From Frondihabitans sp. PAMC 28766 (GTDB lineage: Bacteria > Actinomycetota > Actinomycetes > Actinomycetales > Microbacteriaceae), in NCBI RefSeq assembly GCF_001577365.1, contig NZ_CP014513.1, positions 3,534,001 to 3,598,000 on the forward strand: DNA of 64,000 bases. The letters run 5' to 3'. The position numbers and the translations under genes are program-made. The first letter of the stretch is position 1, and each line of letters starts with the position of its first letter. Under the pieces are notes generated by a model that ran no database searches, was not told the DNA's origin, and saw only the letters and a program-made list of their open reading frames with translations. Of the stretch, positions 44,789 through 54,105 are shown one piece after another.

Positions 44789-45739
44789 ATGTCGGATTCC
44801 ACCCCTGCTCCGTCCACCGGCGCCGATTTCTCTGCTGATGCCCCGCCGATCATCGACCCGGAAGTGCGGGTCGAGAATGCCCGAGAGATCGCCTCCGACC
44901 TGGTGGTGATCGAGAACCGGGGCGTGGATCTCGTGCCGAACATCGGGGTCATCGGCGGATCCGACGCCGTCCTCGTCGTCGACACGGGAATGGGTATCGA
45001 GAACGCGACCGCCGTCCTCGCCTTCGCAATGTCGTTCGCGGCCGGCCGGCGCCTCTACCTGACGACGACGCATTTCCATCCCGAGCACGCCTTCGGCGCC
45101 CAGGTCTTCACCGGGCACGCCACCTACCTCGTCAACCGAGCCCAGGCGATCGATCTCGAAAAAAAGAGCGCCGGCTACCTGCAGATGTTCGCCGGGCTGT
45201 CACCCGTCATCGCCACACGGCTCGCGGGAGTGGTGCCCGCTACCCCCGACATCGTCTTCGACGGCGTCCATGACCTCGATCTCGGCGGCCGCATCGTCCA
45301 ACTCCGGCCCACCGGTCAAGGCCACACCCTCGGCGACCAGGTCGTGATCGTCCCCGACGTCGGTGTGCTCTTCACAGGTGACCTGGTCGAGTCCGACCAG
45401 TTCCCAATCTTCCCCTGGTTCCCGCCCTACGACGTCGACGTGAACGGCTCCAAGTGGATCGCCGTCATGGACTCCCTCATCAGCCTCGACCCGAAGATCG
45501 TCGTTCCCGGACATGGTGACATCCGGGGTGTCGAGCTCCTCGCCCAGGTTCGCGGCGCTTTGGCCGAACTCCGCTCGGAGACTCTCACCTCCCTGGATGC
45601 GGGGCTCTCCGACGCAACGGTGACCTCGGCGGTCGTCGGGGCGATGGTCTCGCACCACCCGGCATGGGCCGGGCGTGAGTGGATACCCACGGCGGTCGCC
45701 GCGCTCGTCGTCGAAGCGCGCGGTACCTCCCGTGTCTGA
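44789..45739 (+). CDS. MBL-fold metallohydrolase
   Basis: 316 residues. Metal-binding motif THFHPEH (His95, His97, His100), in which the usual Asp of HxHxDH is Glu99; the next ligands are in GQGHTLGDQ, LFTGDLVE and VVPGHGDIRG. The D-to-E change is seen in some lactonase/glyoxalase-like members. ATG at 44789 with AAAGGAAC upstream. Acts in the cytoplasm on an unknown ester, lactone or thioester. It overlaps the next gene by 8 nt. Confidence 0.9.
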   Translation: MSDSTPAPSTGADFSADAPPIIDPEVRVENAREIASDLVVIENRGVDLVPNIGVIGGSDAVLVVDTGMGIENATAVLAFAMSFAAGRRLYLTTTHFHPEHAFGAQVFTGHATYLVNRAQAIDLEKKSAGYLQMFAGLSPVIATRLAGVVPATPDIVFDGVHDLDLGGRIVQLRPTGQGHTLGDQVVIVPDVGVLFTGDLVESDQFPIFPWFPPYDVDVNGSKWIAVMDSLISLDPKIVVPGHGDIRGVELLAQVRGALAELRSETLTSLDAGLSDATVTSAVVGAMVSHHPAWAGREWIPTAVAALVVEARGTSRV

Positions 45740-46121
45740 CAGGGGCTTCGGTCACGATTCACGACTCGGCCGAGGAGCTCGCGTGTACGCCGAGACGTTT
45801 GGCCTGACCGAACCGGACGTTCCCGCTGAGTTCGCCCGACGAGTCGGCGCCGTGTTCGCGACGGAGGCCATGGAATCCGCCGGCGGAGCCATGTGGTCGC
45901 ACCCGGCACTGTCTGGCCGTGACCGCAGCATCGCCATCATCTCCGCCCTCGTGGCGCAGGGCGTCGTCGACGGAGATCGACTCGAGACGCACCTCGCGAG
46001 GGCCGTCCGCGCGGGCATCGACCAAGAAGCCCTCGAAGTGCTCATGACGGTCCTCGCCGGCTACGCCGGCTACCCCCTCGCATCGCGCGCAGCCGAAGCC
46101 GTCCAATCCCATTTCCGCTAG
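45732..46121 (+). CDS. Carboxymuconolactone decarboxylase-family protein
   Basis: 129 residues. ARVYAETFGL, WSHPALSGRDRSIAIISALVAQGVVDGDRLETHLARAVRAGIDQEALEVLMTVLAGYAGYPLASRAAEAV is the CMD family pattern (all-alpha, trimeric/hexameric). No CxxC, so it is of the decarboxylase rather than AhpD peroxidase type. GTG at 45732 overlaps the MBL stop. With the MBL enzyme and LysR it suggests a lactone or aromatic-acid route. Confidence 0.9.
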   Translation: MSDRGFGHDSRLGRGARVYAETFGLTEPDVPAEFARRVGAVFATEAMESAGGAMWSHPALSGRDRSIAIISALVAQGVVDGDRLETHLARAVRAGIDQEALEVLMTVLAGYAGYPLASRAAEAVQSHFR

Positions 46122-46165
46122 GTAGCAACCCGAGGCGAAACAAGAGCCGTGACCGCGGAAGGAAT

Positions 46166-46757
46166 GGCGGATTCTGGCGGTTATTGCAACAGGAGCTTCT
46201 CGATCGCTTCGATCGGTTTCTCGAAGGCTAATCGTTTGCGGGGTCGGTCGTTGAGTTCGGCGGCGACCCGGTCGAGGTCTTGCTCGGAGTGGATCGAGAA
46301 GTCGCTGCCTTTAGGGAAGTACTGCCGGAGAAGGCCGTTGGTGTTCTCGTTGATGCCACGCTGCCAGGGCGAGTGGGGGTCGCAGAAGAAGATCTTGATG
46401 TCGGCGTCGATGGCGGTCTGTTTCCATTCCCTCATCTCGACCCCCTGGTCCCAGGTCAGCGTTCCGCGGAGAGCAGCAGGCAGCGTCTTGATCTTCGCCG
46501 TCAGCGCGTCCCGCATCTTCTCAGCCGTGTAGCCGTCGGGCAGATGGACGAGCATGGTGTAGTTCGTCGACCGTTCCACGAGGGTGCCGATCGCGGTCTG
46601 GTTTCCCTTGCCGATGATCAGGTCCCCTTCCCAGTGGCCGGGGATGGCGCGGTCGTCGGCGTCCGCGGGCCGCTGGGAGATGTTGATCATGTCCGGGATC
46701 CGGTTCTTCCGCTGCCCTGTCTTCCTCGAGGGGTGGCGGAGCCCGCGGCCGGTGCGC
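46166..46757 (-). pseudogene. IS30 transposase fragment, 5'-truncated copy
   Basis: About 192 codons match the C-terminal half of the IS30 transposase at 60229-61386, with only two or so base differences (one in the MREW/FHS region and one near residue Asn-Gly-Leu). It contains HWEGDLIIGKGNQTAIGTL, TWDQGVEMREW and NENTNGLLRQYF. The right-end inverted repeat (GGATTCTGGCGG) survives at about 46166-46185. The other end is fused at 46757 to an IS256 gene. Confidence 0.92.
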
Positions 46758-47490
46758 AAACGGTGCCGATGGCTTTCTTCAACCAGGTGTGAGCATCGGT
46801 GATGACCAGCTTCACCCCGGCAAGACCGCGGCTTTTCAGGCTGCGGAGGAACGTGGTCCAGAAAGTCTCGTTCTCACGGTCACCGACGTCGAACCCGAGG
46901 ACTTCCCGGTGGCCGTCACTGGCGACTCCGACGGCGACGACGACGGCTTGGGACACGACCCGGTGATCGACCCGAACTTTGCAGTAAGTCGCGTCGAGGA
47001 ACACATACGGGAACTCGACCGAGCTGAGATCGCGGTCGCGGAACGCGCCGACTTCCTGGTCGAGGTCGGCGCAGATCCGGGACACTTCGGACTTCGAGAT
47101 CCCGGTGTCGGCGCCGAGCGCCTTGACGAGGTCGTCGATTTTCCTCGTCGAGACGCCATGCAGGTCGGCCTCCATGACGACGGCGAACAAAGCTTGATCG
47201 ATGCGCCGCCGCCGTTCCAGCTGTGCTGAAAAGAACGACCCTTGCCGCAGCTTTGGGATCTTCAACGAGAGGTCCCCGACCGTCGTCGTGAGTGTTCTCG
47301 GTCGCGAGCCGTTCCGCAGAGCGGTCCGCTCCGAGTTGCGTTCGTAGGGTTCCGCGCCGATGAACGCGGAAGCTTCCGCGTCGATCAGCTCTTGGTAGAG
47401 CGTTTCGGTCGCGGTGCGTATTCGGTCGGTGACGTCGGTGAGTTTCAATTGGCCGAGCTGGTCGAGCAGGGCAGACTGGTCCAGAGCCAT
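46757..47490 (-). pseudogene. IS256-family transposase, 3'-truncated by the IS30 fragment
   Basis: Starts at ATG 47490. N-terminal two-thirds of an IS256 transposase: LYQELIDAEASAFIGAEPYERNSERTALRNGSR, VMEADLHGVSTRKIDDLVKALG, then catalytic Asp in VFLDATYCKVR and VKLVITDAH. It is cut after WLKKAIGTV, where IS30 begins (CAPAAG). The junction is unambiguous on both sides. The upstream terminal repeat, near ACACCATTCCC, lies at about 47590-47604. It is not closely similar to the IS256 relic at 42431. Confidence 0.9.
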
Positions 47491-47756
47491 CGTGTGGTGT
47501 CCTTCGTGTGAGAGTTTTAGTCGGTTCTCATTGACCATCACACGGCGGCTCTTCACGTCGCCGAAGCAACGCTCAGAGCCCGAAGATTTACACCATTCCC
47601 GGGGACGTCACCGGGGTCCATTGATGCGGCGAGGCGGCATGTCCCGTAAGTGGTTGGGCAATTGCGACTTCGGGATGAAGACCGCGGCCTGCCAGGCCTC
47701 TAACCTTCAAACGTGCTTCGCCGCCACTGGGCACGCATTGAGCGACTGGAGATGTC

Positions 47757-47981
47757 ATGAAGGTGTGGGCCTGGACCACAGCCGGGGTTGGACTCATCTT
47801 GATCGTCTTGACCTATATTCAGGGCGCTCTACTTGGGTCCTGGGCCGACGAACACGCGACCGTTTCGCAGACGATGCCCGGTTCCGGGCTGGAGTTCGTG
47901 GTGGCTGCGCTCGGCGTTGTTCTTCTTGTCGGCGGGGTCATTGTGGGAATTCGAGCGTCGAGGAGCGCCAGCGTCCGCTAG
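47757..47981 (+). CDS. Small two-span membrane protein
   Basis: 74 residues with two hydrophobic segments, VWAWTTAGVGLILIVLTYI and VVAALGVVLLVGGVIVGI, joined by an acidic loop (GSWADEHATVSQTMPGSG). GGAGATGTC precedes the ATG. The C terminus is basic. No family is recognised. The first copy of the 44-bp repeat begins exactly at the TAG stop. Confidence 0.65.
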   Translation: MKVWAWTTAGVGLILIVLTYIQGALLGSWADEHATVSQTMPGSGLEFVVAALGVVLLVGGVIVGIRASRSASVR

Positions 47982-48024
47982 AGGTTCCCATGTGGGCGCC
48001 TGCGAAGCCGCACGCGAGAGGTCC
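47981..48024. repeat. 44-bp dispersed repeat, copy 1
   Basis: Starts GAGGTTCCCATGTGGGCG and ends GCGAGAGGTCC. It matches 56001-56044 with two substitutions, both in the loop of a predicted hairpin TGCG-loop-CGCA. It lies 3 bp from the GNAT stop. Confidence 0.85.
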
Positions 48025-48026
48025 CG

Positions 48027-48083
48027 CTAGTGGACGCCAGGCAGGTGCAGGATTCCGGCGGCCGTCGAGCGAAAGCTGTCTTG
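48027..48083 (-). pseudogene. GNAT acetyltransferase, C-terminal piece
   Basis: Minus strand after the IS1380 end: SFRSTAAGILHLPGVH and stop at 48027, the typical GNAT ending (GFRPTAAG...). It continues the gene interrupted at 49754. Confidence 0.65.
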
Positions 48084-49754
48084 CCTTAGCCTGAATCCAC
48101 CGATGTTTCTGGGGTGGGTGGGGTCGCGGGGTGGGTGAGCGTCGGGGTGCGGGTGGGCGCGGTGAAGCCTGGGGCCTTGCTGCCCTGATCGTTCCACTGT
48201 TGGTTCCTAGTCGCGCCGTGATGGCTGGTCGGAGGGGTTGATCAGCGTCGGGGTGGCCCTGTCGTGTGAGCGAACAGCGCGGTCCAGGCGGCCTCCCAGG
48301 GCCAGGCATGGGGCAGGTGCAGGCGGATGCGGCGTCCGGAGGACGCGACCCTGCCCGGGACGGTGATCAGTTTCCGGCGGATCGTGGCGGTGGTCGCTTT
48401 CGCCAGGGCCTGCCCGGTGATGGTGGCGGCGGCGCGGGTGAGGTTGAAGGCGATGACGGCGAGGACCAGCCAGGCCGCGTTCGCGGTGAAGATCCCCGAC
48501 GGCAGGTGCGCCAGGGCGGAATGCTTCAAATCGGCGTTGACCTGCTCGATGATCGCGTGCCGGCGGTGCACCTGGTCCGCGGTCACCGTGTCCAGGGCGC
48601 TGGTGGTGAAGAACGCGTGGAACCGGTGCGTGTCAAAAAGCGTCGGATGCTGAAGGTTGTTCTTGTTCAGCTCCGGGATGCGCCGCACCACGAGCCGACC
48701 TGGGGTGTGGTCTTTCTTCGCCCTCGAGGTGAATGCGGTGAAGGGGACCTCGGCGACTTCCGCGTGGGAGATCAACGCGCCGGTGTCCTCATCGATGATC
48801 GCGTTGGGGTAGTCGATCGGGGTCCACGCGTTCTCCGGGATGGTGGCGATCGCGCGTTTCACGGCCGGATCTTGCCGGGCCGTGACCGACACCGCCGCTC
48901 CCGCTTTCCGGGCCGCGTTGATGGTCGCGAAGCCGTAATAGGCGGAGTCCGCCCGCAGCAGCACCGGGGCCGTCGATGTCCCGGGGAGTCTTGTGACGGT
49001 TTTCAGGGCGTCGGCGACGATCCGGGCAGCACCGCGCGGCGATCCGGACGCGCCCTTCCGCAACCGTTGGGTGATGATCACCGGGGCGCTGGTGTCGGTG
49101 GACACGGTCGCCAGGAGTGCGTTGAGGCCGCGGACCTTGGAGTATCCGAACCCGGCGCCCTGCTTCTGATGCCCGTGCACCTCGATGATCGTGTCGTCCA
49201 CATCCACGAAGACCATGCCTGCGCCGGAGGGTTTCGGGACAAGGGGTGTTTCCCGGGCGAGGCCCACGAGGAGCCGGGAGGCGACGGCGTCGAGTTGGCG
49301 GACATGCCCGAACGTGAACTCCCGCAGGAACGATCCCAACGTCGACGGCGCATAACAGGCGGTGAAGAGCTTGCCCGTGCCACCGTGACGCAGCAGCGCC
49401 ATGTCATCGATCGAGTCCGCACCGGCAACCATCCCCGCCACCAGGGAGGAGACTTTCAACCCGGCGTTGGCACCCTTGTCCGACGGAACCGTCAACCACT
49501 GATCGGCCAGGCTGCGAAGACCGGCGGTCTCGGCCAAGCGCATGACCGGGAGCAGCCCGGCGGTCGACACGAGATTCGGGTCATCAAATGACGCAGCAGC
49601 AGTCCTGGCGGCGTGAGAAACTTGCACCTGCGAGATGCCTTCCTTATCGGGCGAATAGGACTCTGAACAAGCTCTATTTTCCCTGATCAGAAAGGCATTC
49701 TCCGTTTAACGCGCCGACCCCAACTAAACGTCCATCGGTGGATTCAGGCTTAGG
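48084..49754 (-). mobile_element. IS1380-family insertion sequence, complete
   Basis: 1671 bp bounded by 22-bp inverted repeats: CCTTAGCCTGAATCCACCGATG at 48084-48105 and its complement with one mismatch at 49733-49754. It carries one transposase gene. No target duplication is evident. It splits the GNAT gene. Confidence 0.88.
48242..49627 (-). CDS. IS1380-family transposase
   Basis: 461 residues, full length. DDE-type DNase H fold; recognisable segments are MVFVDVDDTIIEVHGHQKQGAGFGYSKVRGLNALLA (first Asp), LLRADSAYYGFATINAARKAGAAVSVTARQ (second Asp) and HRRHAIIEQVNADLKHSALAHLPSG (Glu). Opposite-strand frames here are also open because of high GC. The gene appears intact, so the element may be active. 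Confidence 0.95.
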   Translation of the reverse strand: MQVSHAARTAAASFDDPNLVSTAGLLPVMRLAETAGLRSLADQWLTVPSDKGANAGLKVSSLVAGMVAGADSIDDMALLRHGGTGKLFTACYAPSTLGSFLREFTFGHVRQLDAVASRLLVGLARETPLVPKPSGAGMVFVDVDDTIIEVHGHQKQGAGFGYSKVRGLNALLATVSTDTSAPVIITQRLRKGASGSPRGAARIVADALKTVTRLPGTSTAPVLLRADSAYYGFATINAARKAGAAVSVTARQDPAVKRAIATIPENAWTPIDYPNAIIDEDTGALISHAEVAEVPFTAFTSRAKKDHTPGRLVVRRIPELNKNNLQHPTLFDTHRFHAFFTTSALDTVTADQVHRRHAIIEQVNADLKHSALAHLPSGIFTANAAWLVLAVIAFNLTRAAATITGQALAKATTATIRRKLITVPGRVASSGRRIRLHLPHAWPWEAAWTALFAHTTGPPRR

Positions 49755-50017
49755 TAGAACGCTTCCAGGTCTGATTCGAAGTCCACGTGCAGCCACTCCG
49801 CGCCGGCCAGTTGGCACGCCGTGATCGTCTTGCGCACGAGAGCGCCACCAATGCCACTACCTTGCTGCTCCGGAGCGACCGAGGTATCGAGCAGGAAAGC
49901 ATGTCGGCCTCCGTCTCCGACCACATTGACAAAGCCGATAAGAGTGTCGTTCTGACGAGCGGTTACCCAACCCAGCGAATGGTTCTCGAGGCGGTGACCC
50001 CAGGGCTCAACGACTAG
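49754..50017 (-). pseudogene. GNAT acetyltransferase, middle piece between two insertion sequences
   Basis: Minus strand reads VEPWGHRLENHSLGWVTARQ, NDTLIGFVNVVGDGGRHAFLLDTSV and APEQQGSGIGGALVRKTITA, then EWLHVDFESDLEAFY. The QQGxGIG pattern is the acetyl-CoA pyrophosphate loop of GNATs. Upstream it is broken by IS630 at CTAG 50014-50017; downstream by the IS1380 end. Removing IS630 and one CTAG rejoins it in frame with the N-terminal piece as DHKLVVEPWG. Confidence 0.85.
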
Positions 50018-51252
50018 TAGAGCGTCGTGTCTAATGTTGTGGGTATAGTCGTCGAAGTTTGGTGCGGGCGTCGGTTGTGGTGAATTGCCAGTCGACTTGT
50101 CGCTGGTCGGCGTTGGTGGCGTTTTGCCAGGCGGCGAGTTCGGTGTTGAGCAGGTCGAGGTCGTCGATGCGCCGGGTGAGGCATTGCCGTGTCAGCGCGG
50201 AGAGCTCGATCTCGGCGATATTGAGCCAGGAGCCGTGTTTGGGCGTGTAGTGGATCTCCAGGCGGCGGGCGAGCGCGCGGGCCTTGCCGGGTTCGAATGC
50301 CTCGTAGAGCGACCCGAGGGTATGGGTGTTGAGGTTGTCCATGACCAGTACGACCCGTTCGGCGTGCGGATAGTCGACGCTCAGGAGCTGGTCGATCTCA
50401 GCGGCCCAGTCCACTCGGGTCCGCCTCGGCCTCGCGTCGACACGGCGGCGCCCGGCGAGTGGTTCAACCCAGACGAAGATCGAGCAGGTGCCGTGACGGA
50501 CATACTCCGAGTCCTCTCGCAGGTCGCGGCCCGGCGCGGCGGGGATCGGGTCGCGGGCGTGGGCGAGCAGCTGGTAGGGCTTCTCATCCATACACACCAC
50601 CGGTACCGCCGGATCGAACGGGCGATGGTAGACCTCTAGCACGTCCTCCATCCGGGCCACGAACTCGCCGTTGGCGTGCGGGGGGATCGTCCAGCACTTC
50701 TTCAGATGAGGACGAAGCCCCCTTTTTTGAGGGTCCGGCCGATCGTGGAATGATCCAGCGGCGGCAGGCCCTCGGTGAGCAGCACGTGTTTCTCCAGCAG
50801 CCGCAGCGACCACCGGTCGAAACCTGCCGGGGGCTTCGTGCACGCCAGCGCGATCACCCGCGCCTCAACATCCCCAGTCACCTTCGCGGGCACCGGCGGG
50901 CTTGCGCGTTTGCGGCGGCCGATCACCTCCTCGATACGGCCGGCGGACTCCGTGAACCGCTTCGCGACCAGATACACCGTGCCCTCACTGACCCCTGCCC
51001 GCTCGGCCACCACCCGACGATCCGGCACCGGGCCGGGTGCCTCGTCCAAAGCCAGCAGAATCCGTGCCCGGGCGATCATCCGTGCCGGATGCGTTCCCCG
51101 CGACACCACCCTCGTCAGCTTCACACGATCAGCGGCCATCAACACGACGACATGACCCTTCGGTCTCGGCATGGCAACGACTCCTCCCGATCAAGTATTA
51201 ATCGGAAACAGCCAACCCCTTCAATACCCAAACAGTTAGAAGCGACACGCTA
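50018..51252 (-). mobile_element. IS630-family element, copy A
   Basis: 1235 bp, flanked by CTAG on both sides (50014-50017, 51253-51256). Imperfect terminal repeats TAGAGCGTCGTGTCTAA and TAGCGTGTCGCTTCTAA point inward. Same length and gene content as copy B at 56104-57338, in the opposite orientation. Confidence 0.93.
50031..51172 (-). CDS. IS630 transposase made by -1 frameshifting (copy A)
   Basis: Two overlapping frames. OrfA (51172 to 50702, 156 residues) is the HTH part: [43 protein letters not shown]. OrfB begins after the slippery A6G5 run near 50728-50738 and gives [21 protein letters not shown] followed by DDE residues in [22 protein letters not shown] and [13 protein letters not shown] -1 slip at AAAAAAG fuses TLKK to [11 protein letters not shown], the arrangement of full-length IS630 transposases. 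Confidence 0.92.
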
Positions 51253-51346
51253 CTAGTTTGTGGTCAAACGCCGCCGCGTGAAGAGCCGATAATTCCTGGT
51301 CGGCTACCGAGCCGCGCCACTCATAGACAACTTCATCGAATGCCAT
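51253..51346 (-). pseudogene. GNAT acetyltransferase, N-terminal piece
   Basis: ATG at 51346 starts MAFDEVVYEWRGSVADQELS, then ALHAAAFDHKL, after which IS630 copy A is inserted at CTAG. It is the first 30 residues of the GNAT gene continued at 50017. Confidence 0.8.
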
Positions 51347-51466
51347 GTGGCAAGTGTGACGCAAAGGGTTCCCCGGACGACATCCCAAGCGCACGCTGCG
51401 GGTCCGGCTTGCGGGCGGCCATGCTCGGCCGAAGTCCGAGGATTGAGTCGGCACTAACCTGTCGCC

Positions 51467-51895
51467 ATGGGACGCCAGGAGGAGATTCACGAGGCAGACC
51501 TGGTCTCGTTGGCGCCAGAGGACGAAAGCGACGTGATCTGGTTCTCCGGTCCCGTTGACCTCGAAGACTCGAAGCTGAGCGATGCCTTCATCAAAGAGTT
51601 GCTGGAGTGGGTGCGGTTCTTCCTCTCACATACGAAGACCAACCTGTACGTCGTTGATGCCGAGTCCATGCCGTACTTCCGGAACGAGGGTATTCGTTTG
51701 GCGACGCGCCTCGCGAACGAGATCGGTTCGAGGTTCGTCGTCGAGTTCGACCCCGACGAGCGCCTTCGGTCGCCGCGGCGCTTCCGTGCTGCGGGACCGG
51801 CGATCAACGCGGCGGCTGAGGCTGTGTTCGCTGAGCGGGCAGCCGGCAATGAGGAGGACCGCAATGGCGACTGGACCATCGGCCTCACACACTGA
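51467..51895 (+). CDS. Hypothetical protein, paralogue of the next gene
   Basis: 142 residues. Pattern: DVIWFSGPVDLEDSKLSDAFIKELLEWVRFF, then RLATRLANEIGSRFVVEFDPDE and GPAINAAAEAVFAE. The same order recurs in the protein at 52061 (SVIWFPGMVDYGESALSPELVRDLEEW, LACRVADELGGEFEVDFQVDG, SNKAAREAFLGF). Cytosolic, acidic. No named family; small size, acidity and duplication are typical of immunity proteins. ATG at 51467. Confidence 0.7.
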   Translation: MGRQEEIHEADLVSLAPEDESDVIWFSGPVDLEDSKLSDAFIKELLEWVRFFLSHTKTNLYVVDAESMPYFRNEGIRLATRLANEIGSRFVVEFDPDERLRSPRRFRAAGPAINAAAEAVFAERAAGNEEDRNGDWTIGLTH

Positions 51896-52060
51896 GGGCG
51901 ACGGCAAGTGCCGCCTCGGGCTCGATGCCGACCGTATGCCATTCGATGTCTAGTTGACGATGATCTGCATTTGCCTCACGAGTCATCACGAGTACCGCAA
52001 CCAGGCTCGGCAGCTTCTCGACCTCGACGCCTGCTGGGCGGCGGCAGCTAGCATCTCTCC

Positions 52061-52507
52061 ATGGACGCCGTCGAGCCGCCCCTTGGAACAGTCCGTCTCT
52101 TCGCGGACTATGCGGAGTCTGTCATCTGGTTTCCGGGAATGGTCGACTACGGGGAGTCGGCCCTTTCCCCTGAGCTGGTTCGCGACCTTGAAGAGTGGAA
52201 AGGGAAGCAACTCAGCGATCCCGATTCTGATTTGGAGGGTTTTGGGTTGGCTTGTCGCGTGGCCGACGAGCTGGGTGGGGAGTTCGAGGTCGACTTCCAA
52301 GTCGATGGACGCGCGGACAGGTCGATTCGGTCGCAATCACCAGCGTCGAACAAGGCTGCCCGCGAGGCCTTCCTGGGCTTTGTGGCGCAGGAACGAGAGG
52401 ACGAAGTTTTGCAGGCGAATTTGCGGGAGTCTGCTTCCCTCGCAGAGTGGTATCCGGTGACGTCTGAACCTAAGAAGCGCCGGTGGTTTGGTCGTTTCCG
52501 TGGCTAG
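52061..52507 (+). CDS. Hypothetical protein, paralogue of the previous gene
   Basis: 148 residues sharing the motif order of the protein at 51467, with roughly one residue in four identical over the alignable 100. A basic C-terminal tail (EPKKRRWFGRFRG) is not shared. ATG at 52061. No function assigned. Separated by 165 bp from its paralogue, in the same direction. Confidence 0.7.
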   Translation: MDAVEPPLGTVRLFADYAESVIWFPGMVDYGESALSPELVRDLEEWKGKQLSDPDSDLEGFGLACRVADELGGEFEVDFQVDGRADRSIRSQSPASNKAAREAFLGFVAQEREDEVLQANLRESASLAEWYPVTSEPKKRRWFGRFRG

Positions 52508-52689
52508 GGACGACGATCACCGCGGCAGACGCATCGGCGACCTCGCCCGTGCCCTCCTCGCCGCTCCCGCTCATGGTTCCTCCTCGGACGTCGGCGGAAG
52601 CAAACGGTGAGGGTTGCCCCTGCGAACGTCGCCGGCACGTACGAGGAGGGTCGCTGTCTCGGTCGATTGAGTCTCGGTAATGTGAGCGC

Positions 52690-53385
52690 GTGATCTCGGT
52701 TCCCGCTCAAATCCTTCTCATGTCCGAGGTCGTCGCTCAGGGAGACTTGCCTCTATGGGCCTATGAGTCCGGGAGGATGCACGGTCACGTCGAGACAACG
52801 AATATTGAGCTTTCCAGCGACCTTCGCATTCGCCTCGACAGATGGAACGTCGAATGTGTGGATTCGGAAGACGAGCACGGATTTCGCGGCCCAGATTGGC
52901 CGCTCCACCTCGTCACCCGGTCATTCGAACTCGCGGCCGAGCTACAACTGGAAATCGGCGACGAAAGCGTCGTCTGGTGCGCGGGAGGTGGCGGCCTCGG
53001 CACTCTCGAAGCGCAATACCTCGAAGATCCAGGTGACTCGATCGTGCTTGTGGCACCAAGCGGGCTCGGCGCAGTCGGCGACGTCATCCAGTGGGAAAAA
53101 CGGGCCGACTACACCATTGGCAGTTCGCTCCTGCGGTTCGAGGACCTCCCGCTGTCCCCGTCCGTGTCACTGGCGGCGACCGCATGGAGCAACTCCATTG
53201 GTCGAGTCATTGACCACCCCGGAGCCATGGGGGTTCCAGCCGGCGGGCGCGTCCGGGCATTGGGAGCTCGCTTGGCGGGCACCATTCAAGAAGAGCTGGG
53301 CCGCCAAGCTCACGTGTTTTACTTCGGTGGTGGGGCTCCGATGCCATCCTGGTCAGGCAGTTTTGCCGACTTACGCAGCAGCTGA
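52690..53385 (+). CDS. Hypothetical protein
   Basis: 231 residues, GTG at 52690. Segments such as WPLHLVTRSFELAAELQLEIGDE, WEKRADYTIGSSLLRFEDLPLSPSVSLAATAWSNSIGRVIDHP and QAHVFYFGGGAPMPSWS suggest an alpha/beta fold, without a motif I can name. No signal or membrane segment. Lies in the orphan cluster between the two IS630 copies. Confidence 0.65.
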   Translation: MISVPAQILLMSEVVAQGDLPLWAYESGRMHGHVETTNIELSSDLRIRLDRWNVECVDSEDEHGFRGPDWPLHLVTRSFELAAELQLEIGDESVVWCAGGGGLGTLEAQYLEDPGDSIVLVAPSGLGAVGDVIQWEKRADYTIGSSLLRFEDLPLSPSVSLAATAWSNSIGRVIDHPGAMGVPAGGRVRALGARLAGTIQEELGRQAHVFYFGGGAPMPSWSGSFADLRSS

Positions 53386-53530
53386 AAGCACCGTGCCGAT
53401 GCCGTGAGCCGGAACAGATCGTCCCAAGCCAGAATGAACGGTGAAGGTCCACATCCGGCAGCGACTGCGGGCGACGAAGTGTCGCAGCCGGGAGACGTCC
53501 CCTGAAATCGACGCGGGCTAACCAAGCTCG

Positions 53531-53893
53531 CTAAGACGTCCTTACGGCGACGACCTGGTCCAAGCGTGGCCAGGACTTGTATTCGTGGAGGTACTCGGCA
53601 TATTCGAGGCAGTCAAGCTTTCCGTCCGTGACCCAGATTAGGAGCTCGCCTAGCGGTTCTCCCGCTAAGTCATTCACGTACCCACAAACCGGTAGCGGGT
53701 TCGACGGCGCCGGTGCAGCGGCAACAGACGAACTGAGAGACAAATCGACATAGTCGATTTGCCCGGACACCCCCTCAACCAACTCAACCTGTGCCAGAAA
53801 CTCCCCCGCACCTGCAAAGTGCGCCCGAGACAACATGTGCGACAGGACCAACCGGACCTCCGACACAGTCGGCAGATCACTCACGTGAACCAC
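53531..53893 (-). CDS. Hypothetical protein
   Basis: 120 residues, ATG at 53893. VRLVLSHMLSRAHFAGAGEFLAQVELVEG and GELLIWVTDGKLDCLEYAEYLHEYKSWP suggest an acidic single domain with a C-terminal LDCLE(Y/F)xxYxxxxP pattern seen in small orphan or immunity-type proteins. Family uncertain. Opposite in direction to its neighbours. Confidence 0.6.
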   Translation of the reverse strand: MVHVSDLPTVSEVRLVLSHMLSRAHFAGAGEFLAQVELVEGVSGQIDYVDLSLSSSVAAAPAPSNPLPVCGYVNDLAGEPLGELLIWVTDGKLDCLEYAEYLHEYKSWPRLDQVVAVRTS

Positions 53894-54105
53894 CGTGAGG
53901 GCGAGACCTTCCTAAGCCATCCGTGGCGAGCCGGCTCTGGAACAACTTCAGGGACCCGCCACAGAACAAAGCCATAAGGCCAGAGTAGCTAATGCACGAA
54001 AAGGTTCCCCGGCGTGCGCCGCATGACGTCAGGGTAAGGCTTGCCCCGCACCGGCCATCGAGTTGTTACGACGACTGCGCCGAAGTCGCATGGGCTGGCT
54101 AGAGC

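Noticed and set aside
47757..47981. Holin or phage protein
   Set aside because: Two hydrophobic spans alone are not evidence; no phage genes are nearby.
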